A stretch of 38,533 nt of DNA from Fulvivirga sp. (GCA_028280565.1 JANQLQ010000031.1:1-38533); one strand, 5' to 3'. Positions 26,188 through 34,718 are shown, counted from the stretch's first letter. Notes: generated from the letters alone by a model not told the origin. Numbers and translations are program-made.

Positions 26188-27096
26188 TCACCGGAGATTG
26201 TCTATACTCATGGCTTTTCTCTTATAGTACTTGTTAAAAGCCGGGTAGCTTAATACGGAAGCCAATATGATCAGTGTACCATAGTAAAACCCGGGGTCCA
26301 TTTGCTCTTTCTCTCCAAAAATGAGTAGTGCAAGAATAATACCATAAACGGGTTCTAGGTTCACCGTTAAATTGATCAGGAAAGCAGACAAACGCTTCAT
26401 CAATTCTACCCATACGGAGTAGGCATATACCGTGCAGAGTACAGCCAAAATAGCAATATAGAGCCAATCCATTGCCGTGGGGGTAAGATCAAGTAGCCCA
26501 TTAGAAAAATAGGCCATGTATACCGGGAAAAAAGCCACGGTACCCAAGCAGGCGCCGACCATTTCATAAAACGTGATCACGTAGGGATCGTAACGCTGTG
26601 TAAATTGGCTATTGATCACGGAGAATAATGCGGCGAGTAACGCAGAGAGCACCGCCATGGTCAACCCTAAGGCATGATCAAATTCAAATCGAAAGATAAC
26701 ATACAGGCCTACAATGACGATCAATCCCAAGGCTACTTCAAAAAGTTTGATCTTACGGCGGGTCATCATAGGCTCCAGGAAACTGGTCCATAAAGAACAG
26801 GTGGCTATCCCTGCCAAACACACCGAGGCGTTTGAAACGCGTGCTGCCGCGAAGAATAAGATCCAGTGGGCCGAAATCAGGACACCTGTGCCGAAGATCT
26901 TTAGCATGGGGAATACGTCCACCTTGAAACTCCTTTTCCAATAGAGCAGGAGCAGCCATAAAGTCAATGAAGCGATGAGCGTACGAAAAAATACCAATTC
27001 TACAGAAGGGATAGTGATCAATAGCCCTAAGATGGCGGTAAATCCCCATATCCAAACAATGAAGTGGAGTTTGACATAATCCCTTACCACACTCAT
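26188..27096 (-). CDS. EamA/DMT-superfamily transporter
   Basis: The 302-residue protein is hydrophobic throughout with ten predicted membrane helices arranged as two EamA repeats (about 1-140 and 145-290). Typical features are the N-terminal VWIWGFTAILGLLI, RTLIASLTLWLLLLYW, the second-repeat start LTMAVLSALLAALFSVINSQFTQRYDP and the LEPVYGIILALLIFGEKEQMDPGFYYGTLIILASV motif near the C-terminus. Members export amino acids, nucleosides or other metabolites, but no substrate can be assigned here. The start is two bases after the lptG stop, so it belongs to the tgt-lptG-EamA transcription unit. Confidence 0.9.
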   Translation of the reverse strand: MSVVRDYVKLHFIVWIWGFTAILGLLITIPSVELVFFRTLIASLTLWLLLLYWKRSFKVDVFPMLKIFGTGVLISAHWILFFAAARVSNASVCLAGIATCSLWTSFLEPMMTRRKIKLFEVALGLIVIVGLYVIFRFEFDHALGLTMAVLSALLAALFSVINSQFTQRYDPYVITFYEMVGACLGTVAFFPVYMAYFSNGLLDLTPTAMDWLYIAILAVLCTVYAYSVWVELMKRLSAFLINLTVNLEPVYGIILALLIFGEKEQMDPGFYYGTLIILASVLSYPAFNKYYKRKAMSIDNLR

Positions 27097-27098
27097 GA

Positions 27099-28172
27099 TC
27101 AGCGAGGTACGTATTTATACATAAGCAGTGAGATCCCACCAAACACAATGTTAGGGATCCACACCCCGATCATAGGATGGAGCCCTCCTGCCTCGGCTAC
27201 GGTCTTGCTTAAGATAAAAAATAAGATAAAAAGGAACGACAAGAAAAATCCCAGCGCGATCTGGAAGCCAGCACCCCCGCGCGTCTTGCGGGCTGAAACG
27301 ATGACCCCCATAAACGTGAGGATCAAAATAGCGAAAGGAGAAGTAAAACGTGTGTATTTTTCCACCTGGTATACCTCTACATTGCTGGCGCCCCGCATGG
27401 TGAGTTTCCTGATCTCTTCGTTGAGTTCGTTGATGGTCATACCATCGTAGTTGCGATATTTGTTTTCAAACTCGTTAGGGTGGATCGCCAGCGTAGTATC
27501 CATCTCCTTACCTTGCTCGATCACCTCTTCCATACCCTGCATCTCGTGCTTCTTCCAAGTGGTAAGCTGCCATTTGTCTTTTTCATCATCCCATGTGATC
27601 CTATTGGCTGAAAGCTTGGATAAAAGTTGGGTACCTTCTACCTTTTCCAAGGTAAAATTATAGCCTACGTCTGATTGGTTATTATAGCTTCTCATATACA
27701 AGTAGGTATCCGGGGCCACCTGCATATGGATATTGGTTTGGTCAAAGTAATATTTACTTTTCAGGTATTCGATCTCAAACGCCAGCCTTGATTTGTTTGA
27801 ATTGGGAATGACCCAGCCGGTAAGCACAAAACTTACGGCGGCGATCATCAGGGCCCCGATAAAATACGGTACCAGCATACGGCGAAAGGACACCCCGCTG
27901 CTAAGGATGGCAATGATCTCTGTACGCCCGGCCATCTGCGCAGTGATGAAAACCGTGGCAATAAAAGTGGTCAAAGGGGTTATAAAATTGCCGATCCAAG
28001 GTATAAAATCAACGTAATAGCCTATGATCTGCCCGGTAGTGACCCCTGCCTTTACAAATTTCTCCGTTTTCTCGGTAATATCTATGATCAATATGATCGA
28101 TACGATGATGAGCACGGTAAAGACAAACGCCCCTAAAAACTTCTTTAAAATGTACTTATCGATAAGCTTCAT
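27099..28172 (-). CDS. lptG: LptF/LptG-family LPS export permease
   Basis: The 357-residue YjgP/YjgQ-type protein starts with KLIDKYILKKFLGAFVFTVLIIVSIILIIDITEKTEKFV. It has three N-terminal membrane helices with the coupling segment RTEIIAILSSGVSFRRML. A large periplasmic beta-jellyroll follows (about 130-265), then three C-terminal helices. LptF and LptG form the inner-membrane core of the LptB2FG transporter, which moves LPS into the Lpt bridge. Assignment to G rather than F is by resemblance and position next to tgt, an arrangement common in Bacteroidota. It lies 82 bases after tgt. Confidence 0.88.
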   Translation of the reverse strand: MKLIDKYILKKFLGAFVFTVLIIVSIILIIDITEKTEKFVKAGVTTGQIIGYYVDFIPWIGNFITPLTTFIATVFITAQMAGRTEIIAILSSGVSFRRMLVPYFIGALMIAAVSFVLTGWVIPNSNKSRLAFEIEYLKSKYYFDQTNIHMQVAPDTYLYMRSYNNQSDVGYNFTLEKVEGTQLLSKLSANRITWDDEKDKWQLTTWKKHEMQGMEEVIEQGKEMDTTLAIHPNEFENKYRNYDGMTINELNEEIRKLTMRGASNVEVYQVEKYTRFTSPFAILILTFMGVIVSARKTRGGAGFQIALGFFLSFLFILFFILSKTVAEAGGLHPMIGVWIPNIVFGGISLLMYKYVPR

Positions 28173-28254
28173 ATACTCCTTTGCCTGTTTTGCCTCCCAT
28201 TTCGCACTGTTTTCAATAGCAAACAGGAAACAAAAAACCGTAAATCCCTCTTTC

Positions 28255-29385
28255 TTACAACTTGGTGCTAACCTTCCCTACCATTCTTCTTTTCCAATCA
28301 AAAAATGTGCCTTTTTCTATTTGCTTCCGAGCCTCCGTCACCAACCAAAGGTAAAAAGTTAGATTATGTATACTGGCAATTTGCGCTCCCAAAATTTCCT
28401 TACTCATGACCAGGTGGCGTAAATAAGCCTTGGAATAAAATGTATCCACATACCCTCCTAAACCCGGGTCAACAGGCTCCAGGTCATCCTCCCATTTTTT
28501 ATTCTTAATGTTGATGATCCCCTCCGTGGTAAACAGCATACCGTTTCGTGCATTTCTTGTGGGCATAACACAGTCGAACATATCCACGCCCAGGGCGATA
28601 CACTCCAGGATATTGGCAGGCGTCCCTACTCCCATAAGATAGCGCGGTTTATCTGCCGGCAATATATCGCATACGAGTTCCGTCATTTCGTACATCATTT
28701 CAGCAGGTTCGCCTACAGAAAGTCCGCCGATAGCGTTACCTTCTCTTTCAAAGCTTGCGATGGCTTCGGCAGACTGGCTCCTGAGGTCCTTATATACACT
28801 CCCTTGTACGATGGGGAACAAGGTTTGTTGGTAACCGTATTTACCTTCCGTATTGTCAAATTGCTGGCAACAACGCGCTAACCAACGGTGGGTCATTTCC
28901 ATGGATCTTTTGGCGTAGTCGTATTCGCAAGGGTAGGGCGTACATTCGTCAAAAGCCATGATGATATCCGCACCTATCGTTCTTTGGATATCCATTACCC
29001 TTTCAGGGGTAAAAATATGGCTCGACCCGTCGATATGCGATTGGAACGTTACCCCATCTTCTGTAATTTTCCGTGAATCTGCCAAGGAATACACTTGGTA
29101 TCCACCGCTGTCCGTAAGCAAGGGACGTTCCCAACCATTGAATTTATGCAATCCCCCGGCTTTTTCTATAATGTCCAACCCGGGCCTGAGGTAAAGGTGA
29201 TAGGTATTCCCGAGAATGACCTGTGCCTTGATATCGTTTTCAAGCTCTCGCTGGTGTACAGCTTTCACAGACCCTGCGGTACCTACAGGCATAAAGATGG
29301 GCGTTTGGATCACACCATGCCCCGTAATGATCTTACCCGCTCTTGCCTTGCTGCCCTTGTCTTTATGTTGTACTTCAAATTCCAT
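28255..29385 (-). CDS. tgt: Queuine tRNA-ribosyltransferase, zinc site absent
   Basis: Tgt exchanges guanine-34 in GUN-anticodon tRNAs for the queuosine precursor preQ1. Present are TAGSVKAVHQRELENDIKAQVILGNTYHLYLRPG, LTDSGGYQVYSL, DECTPYP and the nucleophile motif DMFDCVMPTRNARNG. At the usual zinc site (DPECDCYTC in E. coli) the sequence is DPGLGGYVDTFYSKAYLRHL, so the three cysteine ligands are replaced by Leu, Gly and Asp, while the IHNL motif is kept. I recall this loss in other Bacteroidota Tgt proteins. The ATG at 29385 (376 residues) is preferred over a TTG four codons upstream. A TAATTTTG on the minus strand nearby could be a -7 element. First gene of tgt-lptG-EamA. Confidence 0.93.
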   Translation of the reverse strand: MEFEVQHKDKGSKARAGKIITGHGVIQTPIFMPVGTAGSVKAVHQRELENDIKAQVILGNTYHLYLRPGLDIIEKAGGLHKFNGWERPLLTDSGGYQVYSLADSRKITEDGVTFQSHIDGSSHIFTPERVMDIQRTIGADIIMAFDECTPYPCEYDYAKRSMEMTHRWLARCCQQFDNTEGKYGYQQTLFPIVQGSVYKDLRSQSAEAIASFEREGNAIGGLSVGEPAEMMYEMTELVCDILPADKPRYLMGVGTPANILECIALGVDMFDCVMPTRNARNGMLFTTEGIINIKNKKWEDDLEPVDPGLGGYVDTFYSKAYLRHLVMSKEILGAQIASIHNLTFYLWLVTEARKQIEKGTFFDWKRRMVGKVSTKL

Positions 29386-29589
29386 AGCAAGCCGCAAAAT
29401 TAAGTTTTATTCGCAGATCGTTCGCTTGGCGACTGTAAAATTCATGTACAGGTATGATCTTTAACCCGTTGGGATGAGTTTTCCTAAGTCTTTGTCCACC
29501 TAAGAAGAGTTCCAGGAATAGTCCAGGGTTTTTACTTAGTGTTTACTTTAGGATTCGTTGATATATTTGCTCCCTTTCATGATCTTGGT

Positions 29590-30696
29590 ATGGCTTTAGA
29601 TATTTTCTTACTCATCCTTTTTTTGGTAGTCATTGGTATTCAATTGATCTATCTCACCCGTTTTAACCTGGCATTTCGCAATTACGAACCCCCGGTTTTA
29701 AAGAATGCCGGGCCTGTTTCCATACTGGTCTGCTCTCAAAATCAATCCAAAAACCTGCCTAAACTCTTGGCTTCCCTCCTAGGGCAAGAGTATGCTACAT
29801 TTGAAGTGATCATTGTTAATGACCGCTCTACGGATGATTCCCGGGAACTTTTAGAGCAGGAAAGCAAAAAAAATGATAAACTTAGGGTGGTCAACATCGA
29901 TCGGCTCCCCGATCATGTAGATGGAAAAAAGTACGCTTTAACGTTGGGCATAAAGGCAGCACAATTTGATAAGATTGTCTTGACGGATGCCGACTGCCTG
30001 CCTGGTTCTAGTCATTGGCTTGGACACATGGCTTCTGGCTTTGACGACACCACCCGCATCGTACTGGGCTATTCAGGATATGAAAAACAAAAGGGCCTCT
30101 TAAATTATTTCATTCGTTTTGAAACCCTGTGGACCGCCTTGCAATACATCAGCTTGGCAATTTCTGGAGCCCCGCACATGGGGGTAGGACGCAACCTCGC
30201 CTATTCAAAAGCGCTTTTCCTGCAAGTAAAGGGATTTAACGGCTACCAGGATGTAACCGGGGGTGATGATGACCTGTTTGTAAACAGGAACGCCGACAAG
30301 AACAACACTAAGGTAGTGATAGGTCCCGGGGCTAATACGTGCTCCCAGCCGAAAAGATCATGGACCGCATTCTACCGGCAGAAGCTCAGGCACCTATCAG
30401 TCGGTAAACACTACTCGCTGGGCAGTAAGGTGATACTCGGGCTGTTTTCTATCACCCATATATTAGGTTGGGTGCTGTTTGTCCTCTTGTTAATCCTTGG
30501 TATTGAACCTATTATTGTTATTGCCAGTTTCTTAACCCGAACCCTAATGCTACATCTGACGTTAATGATGGCATGCAAAAAATTAGGAGAAAAGTTCGAA
30601 TTGTGGGGTTTACAGATTTTAGATTGTATTTTTGTTCTATATTACAGTTTAGTCGGCATATCAGCCTTAGTCACAAAAAAGGTTAAATGGATTTAA
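29590..30696 (+). CDS. Family 2 glycosyltransferase, membrane-anchored
   Basis: The product has an N-terminal helix (ALDIFLLILFLVVIGIQLIYL). The GT2 fold follows: VSILVCSQNQSKNLPKLLASLLGQEY, FEVIIVNDRSTDDS (nucleotide-binding Asp), the DxD-like TDADC, GGDDDLF (catalytic-base region) and RQKLRHLSVGKHY, the counterpart of the QxxRW motif. Two to three further membrane helices end the protein. The class polymerises or transfers sugars at the inner face of the membrane. I prefer the ATG at 29590 (368 residues), where the helix begins; a GTG at 29539 would add 17 residues. Its 3' end overlaps the sigma-factor gene by ten bases, so expression is coupled. The sugar substrate is unknown. Confidence 0.85.
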   Translation: MALDIFLLILFLVVIGIQLIYLTRFNLAFRNYEPPVLKNAGPVSILVCSQNQSKNLPKLLASLLGQEYATFEVIIVNDRSTDDSRELLEQESKKNDKLRVVNIDRLPDHVDGKKYALTLGIKAAQFDKIVLTDADCLPGSSHWLGHMASGFDDTTRIVLGYSGYEKQKGLLNYFIRFETLWTALQYISLAISGAPHMGVGRNLAYSKALFLQVKGFNGYQDVTGGDDDLFVNRNADKNNTKVVIGPGANTCSQPKRSWTAFYRQKLRHLSVGKHYSLGSKVILGLFSITHILGWVLFVLLLILGIEPIIVIASFLTRTLMLHLTLMMACKKLGEKFELWGLQILDCIFVLYYSLVGISALVTKKVKWI

Positions 30697-31295
30697 AGAA
30701 GCAGTTCTCGGATAAGGCGTTAGAGGATTTCAAGCTTATTGACCAGGCGGTAAAAGAAGATGACGAGCAGGCTTTTGCCATGTTAATGGATCGTTACAAG
30801 CGACCCGTCTATCACATGGTACTGAAAATGGTACGTAATGTAGACGACGCTGAAGACCTCACCATAGAGGCATTTGCCAAAGCCTTTAAAAATCTTCATC
30901 GTTTTAAAAAAGATTATACCTTCAGTACCTGGCTGTTTAGGATAGCCACGAACAACGCAATAGACTTTATCCGTAAAAAAAGACTGGAGACCATGAGCCT
31001 CGACACCTCTTTTACGGATGACAGTGGTGAAGCGGTACAAATAGATGTTGAGGACAAAAACCTCAACCCACAGGAAGAAGCCATCAAAAGTCAAAAAATT
31101 GAGCTTATCCAGCTTTTCGTTACTAAACTACCGGCTAAATACCAACGACTTGTCAAATTAAGGTATTTCGAAGAGCTTTCATACGAAGAGATCGCCCAAG
31201 AGTTGGACGCCCCCTTAGGTACAGTCAAGGCTCAATTGCACCGGGCCAGGGAATTGATGTACGACTTGGTAAAAAACAAAAAGGAGCATATCTAA
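30687..31295 (+). CDS. ECF-type RNA polymerase sigma factor
   Basis: The 202-residue protein contains sigma region 2 (about 30-100: FAMLMDRYKRPVYHMVLKMV, DAEDLTIEAFAKAF, FSTWLFRIATNNAIDFIRKK). A variable linker follows, then region 4 with the helix-turn-helix (about 140-190: LPAKYQRLVKLRYFEELSYEEIAQELDAPLGTVKAQLHRARELM). It overlaps the preceding glycosyltransferase gene. No anti-sigma factor follows; the next gene encodes an acetyltransferase after 42 bases. It may be controlled by transcription alone or by an unlinked anti-sigma factor. Confidence 0.92.
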   Translation: MDLKKQFSDKALEDFKLIDQAVKEDDEQAFAMLMDRYKRPVYHMVLKMVRNVDDAEDLTIEAFAKAFKNLHRFKKDYTFSTWLFRIATNNAIDFIRKKRLETMSLDTSFTDDSGEAVQIDVEDKNLNPQEEAIKSQKIELIQLFVTKLPAKYQRLVKLRYFEELSYEEIAQELDAPLGTVKAQLHRARELMYDLVKNKKEHI

Positions 31296-31337
31296 CCTGT
31301 GCCGGGAGGTGATTCGCCCACTTTGAAGCCATAGCGC

Positions 31338-31778
31338 GTGAATATTACAATTTTGGAAGGCACTATTGAAGAGGTGGTGGCTATCTCATGCCAGGTCCCG
31401 GAATTCAAAGACCCTTACCCCGCAGAAGAGTACCACCTTCGATTAAAAGAAAAAGAACACCTAGTGCTAATCGCCAAATACGAAGATGAGCCCGCTGGAT
31501 TTAAGGTAGGGTACAATAAAGAAAATGATGGCTCATTCTACAGTTGGATGGGGGCAGTATTACCAAAATTTCGAAAACTAGGGATCGCGCAGGCCTTGTT
31601 AGAGGAACAGGTTCAGTGGGCCAGGTCAAAAGGATATAAAAGTGTACGGTTCAAAACCCGCAATCATCTCAAACCTATGCTCATCTTTGGCCTAAAGAAT
31701 GGTTTCGATATTATTGAAGTGATCCCATACCCGGGAGTGAAAGACCATAGAATTTTGCTGGAAAAAAGTTTAAAATGA
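31338..31778 (+). CDS. GNAT-family N-acetyltransferase
   Basis: The 146-residue protein has the GNAT fold: an N-terminal strand (NITILEGTIEEVVAISCQVPEF), LVLIAKYEDEPAGFKVGYN, the acetyl-CoA-binding motif A SWMGAVLPKFRKLGIAQALLEEQVQWA (pyrophosphate loop RKLGIA), SVRFKTRNHLKPMLIFGLKNGFDII (motif B) and the C-terminal strand HRILLEKSL. The start is a GTG at 31338, chosen because it places the first strand at the N-terminus. It probably acetylates a small molecule or protein amine; no substrate can be inferred. It may share a transcript with the sigma factor. Confidence 0.85.
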   Translation: MNITILEGTIEEVVAISCQVPEFKDPYPAEEYHLRLKEKEHLVLIAKYEDEPAGFKVGYNKENDGSFYSWMGAVLPKFRKLGIAQALLEEQVQWARSKGYKSVRFKTRNHLKPMLIFGLKNGFDIIEVIPYPGVKDHRILLEKSLK

Positions 31779-31791
31779 GCATCTTAAACCA

Positions 31792-31822
31792 TAAAAAAAG
31801 AGGCTGCTAAAAATACAGCCTC
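31792..31822 (-). terminator. Intrinsic terminator reading on the minus strand
   Basis: GAGGCTG (31800-31806) pairs with CAGCCTC (31816-31822). On the minus strand the stem is followed by TTTTTTTAT (complement of the A-run 31792-31799). On the plus strand no T-run follows, so it is directional for minus transcripts, although no annotated minus-strand gene lies to its right before 34838. Confidence 0.6.
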
Positions 31823-32233
31823 TGCAAGCAAAGAGGTAAATACTATTTTAATTACAGTTAAATATAACAAGAATTTTCAAATATCAAAGACTATCAAAAC
31901 ACTAAATCGTTCAATAACAGCCTATTAAAGCAACTTTTTTTGACGTTTTATGCCCTACTTTCAAATTCTTGTGTCTAGGCCTGCTCCAAAAAGTCCTATT
32001 TAAATTTCTGAAGATGGGCACGGTTCACCAAGTTTACTACCCTGGATAACACCTGGGTGATAAATGGTGAGCGACCCCAGGTCAACAGGAACCGGGACAT
32101 TAACCGCTAACCTGCCAGATCAACCACCCCCCGCATCAAAAAGTCTTTATAAACGCACCCTTTCGTTAATTATAATAGTATTTTTTCTCTCTTTTTATAA
32201 CTTGGCCTGTTTTAGGCACAAACCTTTCAAAAT
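31823..32233. other. Gene-free region before the ABC exporter
   Basis: The 411-base stretch includes an A/T-rich tail (32160-32215, ttaattataatagtatttttt) likely holding the exporter promoter. ACCTGGG (32051-32057) pairs with CCCAGGT (32076-32082). A 61-codon reading frame at 32064-32249 looks like chance. With the minus-strand terminator at 31792, a short minus-strand RNA ending there is conceivable. Confidence 0.45.
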
Positions 32234-33130
32234 TTGGAAAATGTTTTAAGTATCAAGGGTCTCACCAAAAGATACGGTCGTCTCACAGCAGTTAATGATC
32301 TTTCTTTAGAAGTAGGCAGAGGAGATGTATTTGGTATACTCGGCCCCAATGGTAGCGGGAAGACGACTACCTTAGGTATTTTACTGGATGTGATCAATAA
32401 AACGAGCGGTGAGTTTTCGTGGTTTGGTCAGCCTCCTACAAAAGAAGTGAGGAAAAGGATCGGGGCTATTTTAGAAACCCCTATCTTCTACCCCTATCTT
32501 TCCGCGGTAAAGAACCTGGAAATTGTGGCTGCCATTAAGGAAGCACCTACCGCGAATATCGAGCCCGCGTTAAAAAAAGTAGAACTTTTTGAACGCAAAG
32601 ATGACAAATTCAGGACCTACTCTTTAGGAATGAAACAACGGCTTTCTATTGCATCAGCGCTGATCTGTGACCCGGAGGTGATGATCCTGGATGAACCCAC
32701 TAACGGGTTGGATCCCCAAGGGATTGCAGAGATCCGTGAACTGATCAAGCGTATAGCGGCTGAAGGCAAAACCATTATCCTGGCGAGCCACCTGCTGGAT
32801 GAGGTGCAGAAAGTATGCACCCACTTCTGCGTACTGAAGAAAGGGAGCTTGCTCTATTCAGGAAGTGTTGATGAAATAGGCGCAGGGGCCGTTACCGTAG
32901 AGGTAATGGCCGACCAAGCGCTGGATGGGGCCTTAAAAAATTGGACAGGAGCCAAGGAGGTCAAACAAGAAAACGGACGGTATGTGGTGACATTGGCAGA
33001 GGACCAATCTGCGGTAGGCCTTAACCGCTACCTTTTTGAACAGGGCTTAGTAGCTTCTCATCTCCTTACCCAGAAGAAAAGCCTGGAAAAACAATTTCTC
33101 GAACTTTTAGCCGAATCTGAAAATGCTTAG
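32234..33130 (+). CDS. ABC transporter ATP-binding protein
   Basis: The 298-residue subunit has Walker A GPNGSGKTTT (about 38-47), Q-loop region GAILETPIFYPYLS, signature YSLGMKQRLSIAS (about 132), Walker B VMILDEPTNGLDP and the H-loop ASHLLDEV. A C-terminal extension beyond the nucleotide-binding domain is typical of exporters of the CcmA/NatA-like group. The start appears to be TTG at 32234 (no in-frame ATG precedes the ABC fold), an uncommon start. The permease gene overlaps its end by eight bases, so the two are translated together and form one exporter. Substrate unknown. Confidence 0.92.
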   Translation: MENVLSIKGLTKRYGRLTAVNDLSLEVGRGDVFGILGPNGSGKTTTLGILLDVINKTSGEFSWFGQPPTKEVRKRIGAILETPIFYPYLSAVKNLEIVAAIKEAPTANIEPALKKVELFERKDDKFRTYSLGMKQRLSIASALICDPEVMILDEPTNGLDPQGIAEIRELIKRIAAEGKTIILASHLLDEVQKVCTHFCVLKKGSLLYSGSVDEIGAGAVTVEVMADQALDGALKNWTGAKEVKQENGRYVVTLAEDQSAVGLNRYLFEQGLVASHLLTQKKSLEKQFLELLAESENA

Positions 33131-33923
33131 ACTACTACGAATAGACTTACTCAAGCTGACCAGCTACCGGGCTTTTTGGGTGCTTAACATCCTTTATGGC
33201 CTGCTGATCATAGGCATACCGTCCGGGGTGATCGAATTTCTAAAATGGCTAAAATCCATAGGTGCTGATTTTGACAATTTCGACCCTATGAAGATCCCCA
33301 TCCTCTATTTCCCGGATATCTGGCAGAACATCACCTATGTATACACCCTGCTCAAAATATTCATGGCGATCATCGTGGTGATCACTATCTCCAACGAATT
33401 CTCCTACAAAACCGTACGGCAGAATATCATTGACGGCCTCAGCAGGGGTGACTTTCTCAAATCCAAGCTTGCCACTATCTTCCTGCTTTCGTTAGGCTCT
33501 TCCTTGTTGGTTCTTTTGACCGGTTTGATCACGGGGCTCATCTATACTCCTGACGTATCATTTTCAGAGATGTTTGACGGGGTAGAGTTTGTATTTGCCT
33601 ACTTCCTGGACCTATTCGGTTTCTTAGTTTTTGCTTTCTTAATGACCATACTACTCAAACGATCTGCCTTAACCGTATTCATCCTTATGATCTACCGTCC
33701 TGTAGAGCTGATCTTAATTGCGAACCTTCCGAAAGCCATTGAAGGCATTGGAAATTATTTCCCGCTACAATCGATGAGCAACATGATAGAGGTGCCCTTT
33801 CCGCGCTATATCTTCCGGGAGATACAGGACTACGTTAGTTTAGGGTTTGTCGCGGTTTCCTTGCTTTGGATAGTGTTATTTGTTTATGCCATCTATTCTA
33901 AGCTTAAGGCCAGTGACTTATAA
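33123..33923 (+). CDS. ABC transporter permease (ABC-2 type)
   Basis: The 266-residue membrane protein has six hydrophobic segments: FWVLNILYGLLIIGIPSGVIEFL, IFMAIIVVITISNEF, LATIFLLSLGSSLLVLLTGLITGLIYT, FVFAYFLDLFGFLVFAFLMTILL, ALTVFILMIYRPVELILIANL and LGFVAVSLLWIVLFVYAIYS. The segment EFSYKTVRQNIIDGLSR is the usual ABC-2 coupling stretch. It overlaps the ATPase gene by eight bases. A half-exporter dimer with the ATPase is expected. No accessory protein is encoded here, and the substrate is unknown. Confidence 0.88.
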   Translation: MLRLLRIDLLKLTSYRAFWVLNILYGLLIIGIPSGVIEFLKWLKSIGADFDNFDPMKIPILYFPDIWQNITYVYTLLKIFMAIIVVITISNEFSYKTVRQNIIDGLSRGDFLKSKLATIFLLSLGSSLLVLLTGLITGLIYTPDVSFSEMFDGVEFVFAYFLDLFGFLVFAFLMTILLKRSALTVFILMIYRPVELILIANLPKAIEGIGNYFPLQSMSNMIEVPFPRYIFREIQDYVSLGFVAVSLLWIVLFVYAIYSKLKASDL

Positions 33924-33931
33924 AGGCACAT

Positions 33932-33958
33932 AGGAGCAGCAGAAGCTCCTTAGTCCTT
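33932..33958 (+). terminator. Weak terminator after the ABC permease
   Basis: AGGAGC (33932-33937) pairs with GCTCCT (33945-33950), followed by tagtcctt, a poor T-tract. Support is modest. Confidence 0.3.
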
Positions 33959-34102
33959 AAGGGTCACACCTGTACACTCACAGGGGTTAGGTAAAAGTAA
34001 AAACTAAAAAAAAGGATCGTGATTCGGCCGGTGGTGAGGGCGCAGGCTTGTGCGAGGGCCGGGAACCTACGGGGTTGTTAGGCATAAACCATCCTTTGTA
34101 GG

Positions 34103-34565
34103 TAGGGTATCATTGAAAATTCAAGTGGCATATGGAGGGGGGACATCCAGGAACAGCGCGGCACATTGGAGGCCTGTGGGTAAGCGGCCTATAGCGGCTG
34201 GACAGTGCGTTTAGCGCAGAAAATGGGCTTGGTTACTGGCACCCTTTTTCTCTGTTTCGTTTTCTTTCCCCGAAGGGATGCCTATGGCATGGGCGAGCAA
34301 AAGAAATAAAGACCAGTGACCTGTCCTAAAATAAGTTTACAAGTTAGACATTTAAATCCTGGCCATGGTTTACACCAGGCTTAGAACCTTAAACTGGTCC
34401 GTGTTTGTAACGCGGACCCACAGAGTACTATACAAGGTGCTCACACCAGCATTTGTAATGCGGGTATCCAACGCACACTGTGATCAAGACGGAAATCTTC
34501 CCCTTGTAAAACCAGCGCCCAACCGGTAAGTCATAAGAAGATCGATAATTTTCAAGATCCTTGTA
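34103..34565 (+). mobile_element. MITE-like element, copy D, carrying insertions
   Basis: The left end TAGGGTATCATTGAAAATT (34103-34121) is identical to copy A, and the body matches copies B and C up to caaaagaaat at about 34311. About 65 foreign bases follow, including tgacctgtcctaaaataag at about 34317, which looks like an insertion-sequence end. Homology returns briefly at gcttagaacctt (34379-34390), then the two-hairpin repeat begins. The right end is decayed; AATTTTCAAGATCC at 34547-34560 is the best remnant. The element lies 180 bases past the ABC permease, in the same orientation. Confidence 0.65.
34391..34525 (+). repeat. Two-hairpin REP-like repeat, copy 2 (plus orientation)
   Basis: Hairpin 1 is GGTCCGTGTT-TGT-AACGCGGACC (34396-34418), nine of ten pairs Watson-Crick plus one G-T. 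Hairpin 2 is ACCAGCATT-TGT-AATGCGGGT (34445-34465) with one mismatch. Both have the loop TGT. The sequence aligns with the reverse complement of 10284-10402 past both hairpins, ending near accagcgcccaacc. It sits inside MITE copy D. No ORF is supported. Confidence 0.65.
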
Positions 34566-34623
34566 AGCATACCACAAAAGTAGGTCATAGGTACGCTAGG
34601 GCAGCATTATGGGGTTAGACGTA

Positions 34624-34718
34624 AAGCAATCCCCTACTCGTAGCATGCATATGTACGTTATTCGCATTTCTCGACTGGGGGATTGCTTCTTCCTCCTATC
34701 GTCGTCATCGCAATGACG
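34624..34718. repeat. Inverted repeat resembling the CGTCATTGCGA-type element
   Basis: AAGCAATCCCC (34624-34634) is perfectly mirrored by GGGGATTGCTT (34678-34688). Just right of it CGTCAT-CGCA-ATGACG (34703-34718) is a perfect six-base hairpin. Such text (attgcttc, cgcaatgacgg) is common as an intergenic repeat in many bacterial phyla. The related stretch near positions 50-95 may be another member. The rest of the gap to 34837 shows nothing else. Confidence 0.55.

Noticed and set aside
32064-32249. 61-codon plus-strand ORF running into the ABC ATPase start
   Set aside because: It overlaps the ATPase gene out of frame, has no motif, and the ATPase start is well placed without it.
34021-34083. 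Integron attC-like site (GTTAGGC at 34077 after a G/C-rich hairpin region)
   Set aside because: The GTTRRRY core matches, but no RYYYAAC partner is found at the other end, and there is no integrase or cassette structure nearby.
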